Shown here: in pieces, positions 35,537-44,818 of the stretch | How the letters are laid out: each line of letters starts with the position of its first letter | Position numbering within the stretch: the stretch's first letter is position 1 | Assembly (NCBI RefSeq): GCF_965243865.1 | Contig: NZ_OZ251603.1 | Coordinates: 1,798,001 to 1,862,000, forward strand | DNA from: Hyphomicrobium_A sp965243865 | GTDB lineage: Bacteria; Pseudomonadota; Alphaproteobacteria; Rhizobiales; Hyphomicrobiaceae | Length of the DNA: 64,000 bases | Direction: 5' to 3' | Translations under genes and position numbers: made by a program | The notes under the pieces: model-generated | The model's input: the letters and a program-made list of their open reading frames with translations, nothing else | What the model was told of the DNA's origin: nothing | The model's database searches: none

Positions 35537-35772
35537 TCAATCGGGCCAAACCGCTTCCGAAGCTGCTCCATTACGACATCGTGTGGGATTGGCCGGGTCT
35601 CACCTCGGTCACGCGCGTCTACCCTCGTTTCCGCTTCCTCGATCCAGGCTTTTTCTGTCTCGGGATCCGGCCGCCGATAGCTGAGGACAATAAGCTCATC
35701 CATAAGGTCCGCCTGCTCCTCCGGAGCCAGCTTGCGGATCTCTTCCGATAGCCGTTTGACACGCTCATTCAT
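35533..35772 (-). CDS. Antitoxin of the ParE-type module
   Basis: 79 residues, strongly acidic and helical (MNERVKRLSEEIRKLAPEEQ), with a C-terminal DVVMEQLRKRF segment. This is the addiction-module antitoxin type (CHP02574-like) that precedes ParE-like toxins. The chosen ATG at 35772 starts this recognisable sequence. The gene lies directly ahead of the toxin and probably represses the promoter. Confidence 0.85.
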   Translation of the reverse strand: MNERVKRLSEEIRKLAPEEQADLMDELIVLSYRRPDPETEKAWIEEAETRVDARDRGETRPIPHDVVMEQLRKRFGPIE

Positions 35773-35813
35773 GGCCAATCTTAGCACAGCTCCGCGCACG
35801 GAACCACTTACCC

Positions 35814-36239
35814 CTAAACTGCCTCGACGGTCAGCACCGTGCCCTTGCATCCAGTGATGCGCACCTTGGCTCCGACCGCCGCTTCGGCGCCTTCTGCCAC
35901 CCAGATCGTATCGCCCACGCTCACGCTGCCCCGACCGCCCGCTGGAATGGCCGCCGTCACAGCGGCGACTTGCCCGACGAGTTGCATCCCGCGGCGATTG
36001 AGGTCGGATTCGCCCGGGTGCATCCAATAAGACCAGCGCTCGTCGATGAAGAGGTCGGCGATCAGGATGGCAATACCCGCCACCAGCCAGACCCAGCCCA
36101 GCGCCGAGCCGGAAAAGCCCTTGAACGCGCCGTAAAGCGCCAGCACCACACCCGCGATAGGCATGAGCAGGCTCAGCACCGCCATGCCCCACACGAGCAT
36201 GCTGGGGCCGCGATCAGGTTCGCGGTCAGTTGACGGCAT
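35814..36239 (-). CDS. NfeD-like membrane protein (second copy)
   Basis: 141 residues from the ATG at 36239. Two membrane segments (~15-60: AVLSLLMPIAGVVLALYG, VWLVAGIAILIADL) are followed by an NfeD C-terminal OB fold with GRGSVSVGDTIWVAEG and KVRITGCKGTVLTVE. It overlaps the upstream nfeD by 14 bases, so the two are one operon with the SPFH gene. NfeD proteins work with SPFH proteins as membrane-scaffold pairs. Confidence 0.85.
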   Translation of the reverse strand: MPSTDREPDRGPSMLVWGMAVLSLLMPIAGVVLALYGAFKGFSGSALGWVWLVAGIAILIADLFIDERWSYWMHPGESDLNRRGMQLVGQVAAVTAAIPAGGRGSVSVGDTIWVAEGAEAAVGAKVRITGCKGTVLTVEAV

Positions 36240-36681
36240 GTTCGACCACGAGGCAGTTGCCGTTGGTGCCGGTGACCCGCACGCGCGCACCCTGCGGCGC
36301 ATCAGACCCCTGGGCATTCCACACGGTGTCGCCGACGCGGACCTTGCCGCGCCCATCGGCGATCGCCTGCTCCACCAGCACGACGCGGCCCACATACTGC
36401 AGAGCACGCGCATTGAGGTCGGGCTCGTCGCTCAGCGACACGTCCGGCGAGGCGTAGCGGCGTGCCAAGAACACCGTGATGCAGGAAATGATGGCGAAGG
36501 CGATCAGCTGCCACTCCCATGCGATATCAACGCTGATGCCGACGATCCCGACGATCACCGCAGCAGCACCGAACCAGACGAAGTGCACTCCCGGAACCAT
36601 CGCTTCGAGGGCGAACAGCGCCACCGCAACGACGAACCAGTTCCACGCGCCGAGGTTCCAGAAGAATTCGGACAGCCCCAT
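36226..36681 (-). CDS. NfeD family protein
   Basis: 151 residues: three membrane segments at ~10-75 (NWFVVAVALFALEAMVPG, HFVWFGAAAVIVGIVG, LIAFAIISCITVFLA), then an OB-fold domain (GRGKVRVGDTVWNAQGSD, RVRVTGTNGNCLVVEH). A short NfeD without the N-terminal protease domain, as is usual for NfeD1b partners of SPFH/QmcA proteins. It follows the SPFH gene by 66 bases. Confidence 0.92.
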   Translation of the reverse strand: MGLSEFFWNLGAWNWFVVAVALFALEAMVPGVHFVWFGAAAVIVGIVGISVDIAWEWQLIAFAIISCITVFLARRYASPDVSLSDEPDLNARALQYVGRVVLVEQAIADGRGKVRVGDTVWNAQGSDAPQGARVRVTGTNGNCLVVEHAVN

Positions 36682-36747
36682 GGCTCACATCTCCAACGCA
36701 ACCGGCGCACAATAGCAGAATTCGCGCCGGCTGCCCCAGTTGCGGTC

Positions 36748-37740
36748 CTACGTACGCGGGACGCTGCCGCGCGCAGGCGCGGGCGGCGCGGACGTCGTCT
36801 TGTCGCCGAAAGCCTCGCCAGTGATCTGCGCCAGACCGGCCAGCGAACCGATCACCGCCGACGCCTCCAGCGGCATCAGGATGACCTTCTGGTTTGGCGC
36901 TTTCGCAAGCGCCTCCAAGGCTTTCACATAGTTGTTGGCAACGAAGTAGTTGATCGCCTGCACGTTGCCCTTCGCGATGGCGTCGGACACCATTTGCGTC
37001 GCTTTGGCTTCCGCTTCCGCTGCGCGTTCGCGCGCCTCGGCATCGCGGAAAGCAGATTCACGCCGGCCCTCGGCTTCCAGCACGACTGCCTGCTTCTCGC
37101 CCTCGGCGCGCAAAATAGCCGCCTGCCGAAGACCCTCCGACTCCAGGATCTGGGCGCGCTTCTCGCGTTCGGCCTTCATCTGCCGCGCCATGCTGTCAAC
37201 GAGATCGCGCGGCGGATCGATGTCCTTGATCTCGATGCGCGTCACCTTGATGCCCCAGGCCTCCGTCGCCTGATCGACGACTTGTAGCAGCCGCGAGTTG
37301 ATCTGATCGCGATTGGAGAGCAGTTCGTCGAGGTCCATCGATCCCATCACGGTGCGAATGTTCGTCAGCGTGAGATTGATGATCGAAGGCTCGAGCACAT
37401 CGACCTCGTAAGCCGCGCGCGCCGCATTGAGGATCTGGAAGAACGTCACACCATTGACCCGCACCATGGCGTTGTCGCGCGTGATCACGTCCTGGCTCGG
37501 AATGTCGAGCACCTGCTCCTTCATGTTCATGCGGCGCCCCACGCGCTCCATCACCGGAATGAGGATGTGCAGACCCGGCTGCAGCGTGCGCGTATAGCGG
37601 CCGAAATTCTCGACCGTGTAGTTATAGCCCTGCGGAACGATCTTGACCGTCGACCAAAGGATGACGATCGCAAGAATGACAAGCAGCACGCCGAAAACTT
37701 CAAAGCCGCCGGAAAATGAGCCGAGTGTGTCGGGTTCCAT
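36748..37740 (-). CDS. SPFH/Band 7 (stomatin-like, QmcA-type) membrane protein
   Basis: 330 residues from the ATG at 37740. An N-terminal membrane anchor (VFGVLLVILAIVILWS, ~12-27), an SPFH domain (~35-180: VPQGYNYTVENFGRYTRTLQPGLH in parts, DVITRDNAMVRVNGVTF), then a long charged coiled coil (~190-270: KRAQILESEGLRQAAILRAEGEKQA) and a Pro-rich tail. It forms oligomeric membrane scaffolds with NfeD. It heads the SPFH-nfeD-nfeD operon. Confidence 0.93.
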   Translation of the reverse strand: MEPDTLGSFSGGFEVFGVLLVILAIVILWSTVKIVPQGYNYTVENFGRYTRTLQPGLHILIPVMERVGRRMNMKEQVLDIPSQDVITRDNAMVRVNGVTFFQILNAARAAYEVDVLEPSIINLTLTNIRTVMGSMDLDELLSNRDQINSRLLQVVDQATEAWGIKVTRIEIKDIDPPRDLVDSMARQMKAEREKRAQILESEGLRQAAILRAEGEKQAVVLEAEGRRESAFRDAEARERAAEAEAKATQMVSDAIAKGNVQAINYFVANNYVKALEALAKAPNQKVILMPLEASAVIGSLAGLAQITGEAFGDKTTSAPPAPARGSVPRT

Positions 37741-37908
37741 GATCAACCTGATTGATTGGCAACGAAAAACACTTCGCAACGCTAGCGCTGCGAGGAAAAC
37801 ATAGGGTTAAATTGTGGTTTTCATGCAGTTACTTATGGAACGCCATAAAGGTGCCGCCTCAGCATTGCGCCGCGCGTGGGCACCCAATCGTCATGACGAA
37901 AGGCCGTC

Positions 37909-38976
37909 CTACAGCCAGCCTTGCAACTCTCGACGAACCACGGCCTCGATGGCGCGGACGCCCTCCCGCCTGTCGTTGAGTGCAGGCAGGTAGGCGAACT
38001 TCTCTCCGCCGCCGCCCTCGAAGTAATGGCGGTTCTCGCCATTCAATTCTTCGAGTGTTTCTAGGCAATCCGCCGAAAAGCCCGGTGCCACGAGCGCAAG
38101 CCGCTTCACACCCTCGGCCGCCAGCCGCTTCACAGTCTCGTCCGTATACGGCTGCAGCCACGGATCGTTGCCGAAGCGCGACTGGAACGTCGTCAGCCAC
38201 TTCTCTTCCGGCCACCCCAGTTCCGCCCGCAGCAGCCGCGACGTCTTCTGGCACTGACAATAGTAAGGGTCGCCGGCTTCTAGGTAGGCCTGGGGCATGC
38301 CGTGGAATGTCGCGACAATGATCTCGGGCTCGAAATCGAGCTTGGCCAGATCCTCACGCATCGCGTCCGCCAAGGCACGGATATAGACCGGGTCGTCGTG
38401 ATAGCTCGGCGCCACGCGCACCGCTGGTTGCCAGCGCATCTTCATCAGCGCCCGGAATGCTTGGTCCGCCGCAGTTGCCGTCGTCGCCGCCGCATACTGC
38501 GGATAAAGCGGCACCAGCAGAATGCGGTCGCAGCCCTTGTCGAGCAGCGCCTGGATGCGACTCTCGGTTGTCGGATTGGCGTACCGCATCGCGAAGTCGA
38601 CCTCGATCCGCTCCGGATCGCCCAACGCCACCGCCAGCTTTTCCGCCTGCGCCCGTGTGATCGTCTTCAACGGTCCTTCATTGCGCTCGTTGTTCCAGAT
38701 CGTTGCGTAGTCCTTGCCTTTGCGCCCCGGCCGCACTGTGAGGATGATCAGATTGAGGATCGGCCACCACTTCCAGCGTGGCACCTCGATGACGCGTTCG
38801 TCCGACAGAAACTCTTTCAGATAGCGCCGCATCGACCAGTAGTCGGTGCCGTCCGGCGTGCCGAGGTTGAGCAGCAGCACCCCGATGCGCCCGCAACGGA
38901 CGCGCGGATGGTCGGCCGGCCGGTGCGCCGGATCGGGCTGGAAGGTGTCGGCGGTTTTAATTTCGTTCACGGGCAA
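37909..38976 (-). CDS. hemH: Ferrochelatase
   Basis: 355 residues; inserts Fe2+ into protoporphyrin IX, the last haem step, at the inner membrane. GVLLLNLGTPDG at the N-terminus, YPQYAAATTAT, and the active-site His in ATFHGMPQAYLEAGDPY match the family. A TTG start at 38976 and a GTG at 38970 are alternatives. It is not linked to other haem genes here. Confidence 0.95.
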   Translation of the reverse strand: MPVNEIKTADTFQPDPAHRPADHPRVRCGRIGVLLLNLGTPDGTDYWSMRRYLKEFLSDERVIEVPRWKWWPILNLIILTVRPGRKGKDYATIWNNERNEGPLKTITRAQAEKLAVALGDPERIEVDFAMRYANPTTESRIQALLDKGCDRILLVPLYPQYAAATTATAADQAFRALMKMRWQPAVRVAPSYHDDPVYIRALADAMREDLAKLDFEPEIIVATFHGMPQAYLEAGDPYYCQCQKTSRLLRAELGWPEEKWLTTFQSRFGNDPWLQPYTDETVKRLAAEGVKRLALVAPGFSADCLETLEELNGENRHYFEGGGGEKFAYLPALNDRREGVRAIEAVVRRELQGWL

Positions 38977-39045
38977 TCGAACCTATTGGCTTCGGAGCTG
39001 CTTGGCTGGCGCACCATAGACAATATGGGCGATCGAAGCGAAGTC

Positions 39046-40023
39046 TCAAACCTCGCCCGAAGCGACAGCCCTGCGGCGGCCCGAGCCCTTGCGGTGCACC
39101 CGCTTCGGAGCGCCCGAAACCTTGGTCGCGTCGAGTTCCTGCGCCTTGAGCGCCGTGGCCGCATTCCAATAGGCAGCGATGCTCTTGCACAGCCGCTTTG
39201 GGCTCGCCGCGAACAAGCGCTCCCCGCGCGGCCGTGCCATTGCCCGCAACGTACTCTGCCGCTGACGCGCCGCGCTCTCGACCACCGCCGCCTGCTCGGC
39301 GTTGACGCCAGCCGCATCCGAATGGGCGAAGGCGATCAGCAGCGCCAGATCATGATCGTCGCCGATAAGCTGCGACAGTGTCCGCGCCTCCAGCGCCCGC
39401 GCGCCCAGATAGTCGGGCCACGCACGTGACAGCAGGGTCATCTGCCGCCAATGCGCCTGCGCCCCTTTGCGCCATTCGTGGAACCGTTCATCGCTGGGAT
39501 GAGCGTAGGCATCCGCGAATGCACGGCGCGCGCGCCGATAGGATCGCTCCAGCCCACCGCCCACGATATCAAAACCATCACCGTTGATTTTGAGCTCGGT
39601 AAGTCGCGCCTTAGCTTCCATCAGCCGGTCATGCGCCTGCTGCATCGTCAGCATTGCCCCGACGCCGTTCGCCGCTGCAATCGCTCGCCGCAACTGATCC
39701 GCGACGGTGCGCCGCCCGAAGCCCACCGAAGCCTCGAGCTTGTCGAGTGTTTCCAGCAGCACGTGCCGGTCGCGCGCACCCGAAAGCGACAGCCCGATCT
39801 CGCGCAACGCCGCATTCTCCTGCTTGAAAACACTGTCGCCGATCGCAGGCCGTATCAGCCGCAGCAGTGCCCGCAGCCGCTTCAGTGACTTGCGCGTCTC
39901 GTGGATTGCAACAACCTGATCACCATTGCCCTGCAGCAAACTGAGCCCGTGATCAATCTGCTCGGCCGCAATCCGCCTAGCGCCTTCGTCGAAGGATTCG
40001 CCCAACTTGAATCGGAAGGCCAT
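39046..40023 (-). CDS. CHAD domain-containing protein
   Basis: 325 residues without signal peptide. The CHAD (conserved histidine alpha-helical) domain fills ~10-290, with HETRKSLKRLRALLRLIRP at ~41-59 and FHEWRKGAQAHWRQM; the many Lys/Arg/His suit polyphosphate binding, which is known for the family. The C-terminal tail is basic (RVHRKGSGRRR). The role is not established; it is likely to act at polyphosphate granules. It is upstream of hemH by 69 bases on the same strand. Confidence 0.9.
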   Translation of the reverse strand: MAFRFKLGESFDEGARRIAAEQIDHGLSLLQGNGDQVVAIHETRKSLKRLRALLRLIRPAIGDSVFKQENAALREIGLSLSGARDRHVLLETLDKLEASVGFGRRTVADQLRRAIAAANGVGAMLTMQQAHDRLMEAKARLTELKINGDGFDIVGGGLERSYRRARRAFADAYAHPSDERFHEWRKGAQAHWRQMTLLSRAWPDYLGARALEARTLSQLIGDDHDLALLIAFAHSDAAGVNAEQAAVVESAARQRQSTLRAMARPRGERLFAASPKRLCKSIAAYWNAATALKAQELDATKVSGAPKRVHRKGSGRRRAVASGEV

Positions 40024-40131
40024 GCATCATCCACGTGGCTGCACACTTGTGACCAGATAACTGTACAGCTCTAAAGGCCATATGAAACCAGTGCTGGCGC
40101 GCGAGCAGGTGACGAGCATGAGCTTTTCGCT

Positions 40132-40767
40132 TCATTCGCCCGCGCGAGCACGAGTTTCATCGGCCCATGCGAGCCAGAATTTGACTCGCACCTCAGGCGC
40201 TTGCGCTGTCATAAAGTCAGTGATGACGGCAACGCTGTCGGCCCCGGCTGCGACAACGTCAACGGCACGCTCCGGCGTGATTCCGCCGATGGCGACGAGC
40301 GGAACGCTGCCGATTTGCCGCTTCCACGCCGCGATCCGCTTCAGCCCCTGCGGCGCCCACTTCATCACCTTGAGCTTCGTCTCGTAGATCGGACCAAGAG
40401 CGACATAGTCGGGCTCCGCGGCGAGCGCCATCGCCAGTTCGTCTTCGCTGTGCGTCGAAACACCGAGCCGCAGACCCACAGCCTTGATGGCAGCGAGGTC
40501 CGCAGAAGCGAGGTCTTCCTGGCCGAGATGTATATAATCCGCGCCAGCATCGATCGCTTCGCGCCAGTAGTCGTTGACGATCAGCTGGCAACCATGTCGA
40601 CGGCTCACCGCGAGGCTTTCGGCGATCTGCCGCGTGGCCTCCTCACTGCTGACGTCTTTCACCCGAAGCTGAAGCGTGCGCACACCGAGCGGCACCATCC
40701 GCGCAACCCACGCTGCATCGGGCACGATCGGATAAAAAATGTCGGGAGCACCAGCGCCGCTGCTCAT
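40132..40767 (-). CDS. thiE: Thiamine phosphate synthase
   Basis: 211 residues of TIM-barrel ThiE. It joins hydroxymethylpyrimidine diphosphate and thiazole phosphate to thiamine phosphate. NDYWREAIDAGADYIHLGQED and VAIGGITPERA (diphosphate-binding) are visible. Its start overlaps the thiG stop (ATGA), as in other rhizobial thi operons. Confidence 0.95.
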   Translation of the reverse strand: MSSGAGAPDIFYPIVPDAAWVARMVPLGVRTLQLRVKDVSSEEATRQIAESLAVSRRHGCQLIVNDYWREAIDAGADYIHLGQEDLASADLAAIKAVGLRLGVSTHSEDELAMALAAEPDYVALGPIYETKLKVMKWAPQGLKRIAAWKRQIGSVPLVAIGGITPERAVDVVAAGADSVAVITDFMTAQAPEVRVKFWLAWADETRARAGE

Positions 40768-41585
40768 TTGCGGTCGAGATCGAAGAACGGCGTACCCGCA
40801 ACAGGCGTCGACGGCTGCGCCATGTCGCGCATTCCCATCAGGCCAGATTCATATGCAGCCCGCCCTGCCTCGATCGCCTGCGCGAATGCCTGCCCCATGC
40901 GTACAGGGTCGCCCGCCTTCGCCACCGCCGTATTCAGCAGCACGCCATCGAAGCCCATTTCCATCGCCTGCGCCGCGTGCGATGGCGCACCGATCCCCGC
41001 ATCGATGATCAGTGGCACGTTGGGGAAATAGGCGCGAATGCTCTTCAGCGCATAGGGATTGGCCAGCCCGCGCCCGCTGCCGATCGGCGCGCCCCAGGGC
41101 ATTAGCACCCGGCACCCCGCAGCGAGCAAGCGCTCTGCCACCGAAAGGTCTTCGGTCGTATACGGCAGTACCTTGAACCCATCCTCGCTGAGGATGCGCG
41201 CCGCCTCCGCCAGCCCAAACACCTCCGGCTGTAGCGTGTCGTCGTTCGCGATGACTTCGAGCTTGATCCAGTCGGTGCCGAACACCTCGCGCGCCATCTG
41301 CGCCGTCGTTACGGCCTCTTTCACCGTGTGGCAGCCCGCCGTATTCGGCAGCACGCGCACACCCAGCGCACTGATCAGCTCTAAGAAGCGTTCGCCCGTG
41401 CGTCCGCGCGCCTGCTCGCGCCGCAACGACACCGTGACGATCCCGGCACCTGACGCTGCCACCGCCTCGGCCAGCACCTGCGGCGAGGGATATTGCGCCG
41501 TGCCGATCAGCATGCGCGAGCGCATCGCGACGCCATATAGCGTCAGCGCGCTCTTTGTCTGGTTTGCTGGCTCAAGTGCATTCAT
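40764..41585 (-). CDS. thiG: Thiazole synthase
   Basis: 273 residues. Forms the thiazole ring from deoxyxylulose-5-phosphate, ThiS thiocarboxylate and dehydroglycine. The Schiff-base Lys is in DWIKLEVIANDDTLQPE; VLPYTTEDLSVAERL and GAPIGSGRGL follow, and NTAVAKAGDPV is near the end. It lies nine bases after thiS and overlaps thiE by four. Confidence 0.97.
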   Translation of the reverse strand: MNALEPANQTKSALTLYGVAMRSRMLIGTAQYPSPQVLAEAVAASGAGIVTVSLRREQARGRTGERFLELISALGVRVLPNTAGCHTVKEAVTTAQMAREVFGTDWIKLEVIANDDTLQPEVFGLAEAARILSEDGFKVLPYTTEDLSVAERLLAAGCRVLMPWGAPIGSGRGLANPYALKSIRAYFPNVPLIIDAGIGAPSHAAQAMEMGFDGVLLNTAVAKAGDPVRMGQAFAQAIEAGRAAYESGLMGMRDMAQPSTPVAGTPFFDLDRK

Positions 41586-41594
41586 GCTCGACGC

Positions 41595-41822
41595 TCACCC
41601 GCCGTGCCGCGGCGACACGATCTCGATGTGATCGCCCGCCTGCAACGGCGTCTCCGCCCGCACGCGCGCCGGCACGAAATCGCCATTGCGCGCGGTCGCC
41701 ACAGGCGTGCCTTCGAGCCCACGCTCAGCCACGAGTGCATCGAGCGTCGCCGCCGAGGTCACGACTTCCTCACCGTTGACGATAACCCGACGCTCGCCTG
41801 CAACCGAAAGGGTCTCTGACAA
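41595..41822 (-). CDS. thiS: Sulfur carrier protein ThiS
   Basis: 75 residues from a TTG at 41822 that has GGGAG six bases upstream; a GTG at 41858 is the alternative. Ubiquitin-like fold (VIVNGEEVVTSAATLDALV) ending in the essential Gly-Gly (SPRHGG), which is thiocarboxylated to donate sulfur for the thiazole. It lies between thiO and thiG. Confidence 0.92.
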   Translation of the reverse strand: MSETLSVAGERRVIVNGEEVVTSAATLDALVAERGLEGTPVATARNGDFVPARVRAETPLQAGDHIEIVSPRHGG

Positions 41823-41889
41823 ACCGCTGCTCCCGCAACAGATAGATCTCTCGTCCACTCATCTACTGCATTCGCCGATGGCCGCCAAA

Positions 41890-42897
41890 TCAGCCGCTAT
41901 CCTCGACCAGCAGCTCAGAGGCGGGCTTACCCTCTATATAGTCGGCAACAGTCCGCGCCAGCACCGGCCCGAGAAGAAATCCGTGGCGGTAGGCGCCGTT
42001 GACGTATATCCGCCGCCCGCCCTCACGCACGACGGCCCGCGGCACGTTATCGGGAAAGGCCGGCCGCACACCGGCACAAAGGTCGAGGATCTCCGCCTCG
42101 GCGAACGCCGGATGCACCGCGTAGGCCCCCCCCAGCAGTTCCAGAGCCGAGCGCACGCTGACCGGCCCCCGCTCCTCGCTCTCGATCACCGTCGCGCCGA
42201 CCATGTAGACCCCGTCGTCCCACGGCACGATGTAGAGCGGCAGACGCGGATGCAGAAGTTGCAGCGGGCGGTTGAGCGATACTTCACGCGTGCGGATCAG
42301 CGCCCGCTCCCCGCGCACGCCTCGCAGCGTCGGCAAATCATCGCGCGCAGCGATCCCGCGGCAATCGACGACGATGTCGGCGCCGTCCCCGGACGATGTC
42401 TCGCCGAACACGATCTCCACCCCTGCCTCCTGCGCCGCGCTGAGCAGGAACGCCATCGCCGCCGGCGCTGGTGCGTGCGCTTCCTCCGCAAAGAACAGCG
42501 CCGCCCCGAACCGCCCTGCAAGGTCCGGCTCGAGTTGCGCGAGCTCGGCTCCAGACACCCGCCGGTGCCCCTCGGTGCGCGCCGAAAACCGGTCGAGCTC
42601 ATCGAGGTCGCGCGCCGCGGCAATCACCAGACTGCCGTTGGCTCTCACATTCGGATAGAAGTCACGCCACGCCGCGACTCCTTCGAGACTGTACTTGCGC
42701 AGCATCGCGGGCGCCGTCTCGGCCTCGCGTTCGGGTGCGAGCATGACGCCCGCAAGGATGCTCGCACAATCCGCAAACGGCTCCGCACTCGCCTCGACCA
42801 GCCGAACGCGATGCCCGGCTCGCGCAAGCGTCACGGCCTGCCAGAGGCCTAGAATTCCAGCGCCAAGGATCGTGATCGAGCGCGTTTGCACGGACAT
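41890..42897 (-). CDS. thiO: Glycine oxidase ThiO
   Basis: 335 residues from the ATG at 42897. FAD-binding ITILGAGILGLWQAV at the N-terminus, DAO-type fold with VDCRGIAARDDLP, and a C-terminal VNGAYRHGFLLGP. It oxidises glycine to dehydroglycine for thiazole formation by ThiG. It heads the thiOSGE unit. thiC, which usually precedes thiO in rhizobia, is not here; ggt lies upstream. Confidence 0.93.
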   Translation of the reverse strand: MSVQTRSITILGAGILGLWQAVTLARAGHRVRLVEASAEPFADCASILAGVMLAPEREAETAPAMLRKYSLEGVAAWRDFYPNVRANGSLVIAAARDLDELDRFSARTEGHRRVSGAELAQLEPDLAGRFGAALFFAEEAHAPAPAAMAFLLSAAQEAGVEIVFGETSSGDGADIVVDCRGIAARDDLPTLRGVRGERALIRTREVSLNRPLQLLHPRLPLYIVPWDDGVYMVGATVIESEERGPVSVRSALELLGGAYAVHPAFAEAEILDLCAGVRPAFPDNVPRAVVREGGRRIYVNGAYRHGFLLGPVLARTVADYIEGKPASELLVEDSG

Positions 42898-42976
42898 GGT
42901 TTCATCTGCGGTTTCAAGGCGGCGCGGTACCCCTCGCACGCCACAGCCGCGCGCTCAATCCCCAAACGGCACGAGG

Positions 42977-44737
42977 TCAATCACCGAGCGCCGCACCCTC
43001 CCGACGCGCGTCAGCGCCACCCTCGATATGCCCCTCGCGCCGCGTCAGGATATGCACGCCCGAATTCATCATCGACGGCACGATGGTGTGCCCGATGGGC
43101 TTTAAGGTGAGCGACAGCGGCACCGTCGACCAATCGGGCTCCAGCTCCAGCACGCTCCCCTGGCTGCCGAAGTTTAGGAGGTCCGCCGCCTGCTGCGCAT
43201 CGAGCCCCCAGTCGATCAGGCCGATCAACGTCTTCAGCACATAGAGGATGATGCGGCTGCCACCGGGCGATCCCAGCACCGCCGTCACGTGCCGCTCCGT
43301 ATCGAACACGATCGTCGGCGCCATCGACGAACGAGGCCGCTTGCCCGGTCCCACCGCGTTGGCCGCCGGCCGCCCATCCGCGTCCACCGGCACAAACGAA
43401 AAATCCGTCAGCTGGTTGTTGAGCAGGAACCCCGCCGCCCAGTTGTGCGAGCCAAACGCGCCTTCGATGGTCGTCGTCATCGACAGCGCATTGCCTGCAT
43501 CATCGATAACCGAGATGTGGCTGGTGCCTGACCGCTCGATAGTTGCATCGACGCCGAACGACTGTCGCTTCAATCCCGGCGGCTCGCCCGGCGCCGGTTT
43601 CGTCGCCGCGCTATCAGGCTTTATCAGCGCCCGGCGCTGCGCAACGTACGCATCGTCGAGCAGCCCTTCAGGCACCGACACGAAATCGGGATCGCCGATG
43701 TAGCGATTGCGGTCGGCAAACGCGAGCTTCTCTGCCTCGGCAACGGTATGCACCGCGCGCGCATTGAGCGCATCACCCGGGCCTTTGCCGAGATCGAACG
43801 GCTCCAGCAGCTTCAAAGTTTGCGCCACGGTCAACCCGCCCGACGACGGCGGTCCCATCCCGCAAACCTCATACGTCCGGTACGTAACGCACAGCGGCGG
43901 GCGCTCCTTCGCCTGATAATTCTTGAGGTCATCGAGCGTCATTCCCCCCGGCGCAATCGGCGCCGAGTTGACGGCCTTGACGATCGCTTCCGCGATCGGC
44001 CCCTCGTAGAACGCCTTCGCTCCGCCGGCCGCAATCGCCTGCAGCGTCTCGGCGAGCTGCGGATTCCTCAATTCATGCCCGATGGGGAGCGGGCTGCCGG
44101 TCGACGTGAAAAAATAGGCCCGCGCCGCCGGCACGAAATCGTCCGGATTCTGCAAGCGCAACAGCAAGTGCAGGCGCGGCGAAATCCTGAAGCCATTTTC
44201 GGCGAGCCGGATCGCCGGCTCGAACAGCTTCGCCCATGGCAGCTTGCCGTACTTCGCGTGCACGTCCTCCATCAGGCGCACGACTCCGGGAACCCCGATC
44301 GACAGCCCGGACAGCACCGCCGTGTTGAAGGGCATCGGCTTGCCCTCGACCAGAAACCGGTCCGGCCGCGCCGCAGCCGGCGCCGTCTCGCGCCCATCAA
44401 AGCTTTTCAGCTCCGAGTTCTTGCTGTCCCAGTAGAGCAGGAAAGCCCCGCCACCGATGCCGCTCGACTGCGGTTCTACGATGTTGAGTACCAGCTGGGC
44501 CGCAATCGCCGCGTCGATCGCCGATCCACCCGCGCGCAGCATCTCGCGTCCGGCTTCGGCCGCGTGCACATTGGCCGCCGCAATCATGTGTCGCTTCGTC
44601 TTCGCCAGGGCATGCGATTGCAGCCCCGTGTCGCCCTCTGGTGCGCTGCGCGGATCGAGCAGCTGCGCCTGCACGCCGGTGACCGAAATCACCGCCGCAA
44701 GGGCCAGCGCCAGGAGACTTGAGAGCCGGAGGATCAT
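42977..44737 (-). CDS. ggt: Gamma-glutamyltransferase
   Basis: 586 residues from the ATG at 44737 (a GTG two codons upstream is less likely). A signal peptide ends near VQA (~residue 24). The catalytic Thr that becomes the N-terminus of the small subunit is in SGTSHISVIDDAGNALS. The large-subunit substrate site EPQSSGIGGG and the late GSPGGSRII are also present. It degrades glutathione in the periplasm. It is divergent from a cupin gene. Confidence 0.95.
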   Translation of the reverse strand: MILRLSSLLALALAAVISVTGVQAQLLDPRSAPEGDTGLQSHALAKTKRHMIAAANVHAAEAGREMLRAGGSAIDAAIAAQLVLNIVEPQSSGIGGGAFLLYWDSKNSELKSFDGRETAPAAARPDRFLVEGKPMPFNTAVLSGLSIGVPGVVRLMEDVHAKYGKLPWAKLFEPAIRLAENGFRISPRLHLLLRLQNPDDFVPAARAYFFTSTGSPLPIGHELRNPQLAETLQAIAAGGAKAFYEGPIAEAIVKAVNSAPIAPGGMTLDDLKNYQAKERPPLCVTYRTYEVCGMGPPSSGGLTVAQTLKLLEPFDLGKGPGDALNARAVHTVAEAEKLAFADRNRYIGDPDFVSVPEGLLDDAYVAQRRALIKPDSAATKPAPGEPPGLKRQSFGVDATIERSGTSHISVIDDAGNALSMTTTIEGAFGSHNWAAGFLLNNQLTDFSFVPVDADGRPAANAVGPGKRPRSSMAPTIVFDTERHVTAVLGSPGGSRIILYVLKTLIGLIDWGLDAQQAADLLNFGSQGSVLELEPDWSTVPLSLTLKPIGHTIVPSMMNSGVHILTRREGHIEGGADARREGAALGD

Positions 44738-44818
44738 GGACACCTAGGAGAGCGAGAGTTGTTCACCAACTTCGGCCATCATGGCGCCGAGCACAATGGG
44801 GACCGAAGGAACAAGGCA

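Noticed and set aside
42898..42976. Possible TPP riboswitch upstream of thiO
   Set aside because: A GAGGGGTACC and TGAAACC hint at a THI box, but the CTGAGA core is missing and only 79 bases are available.
43748..44722. 324-codon frame antisense to ggt
   Set aside because: Arg-rich shadow of ggt with no recognisable domain.
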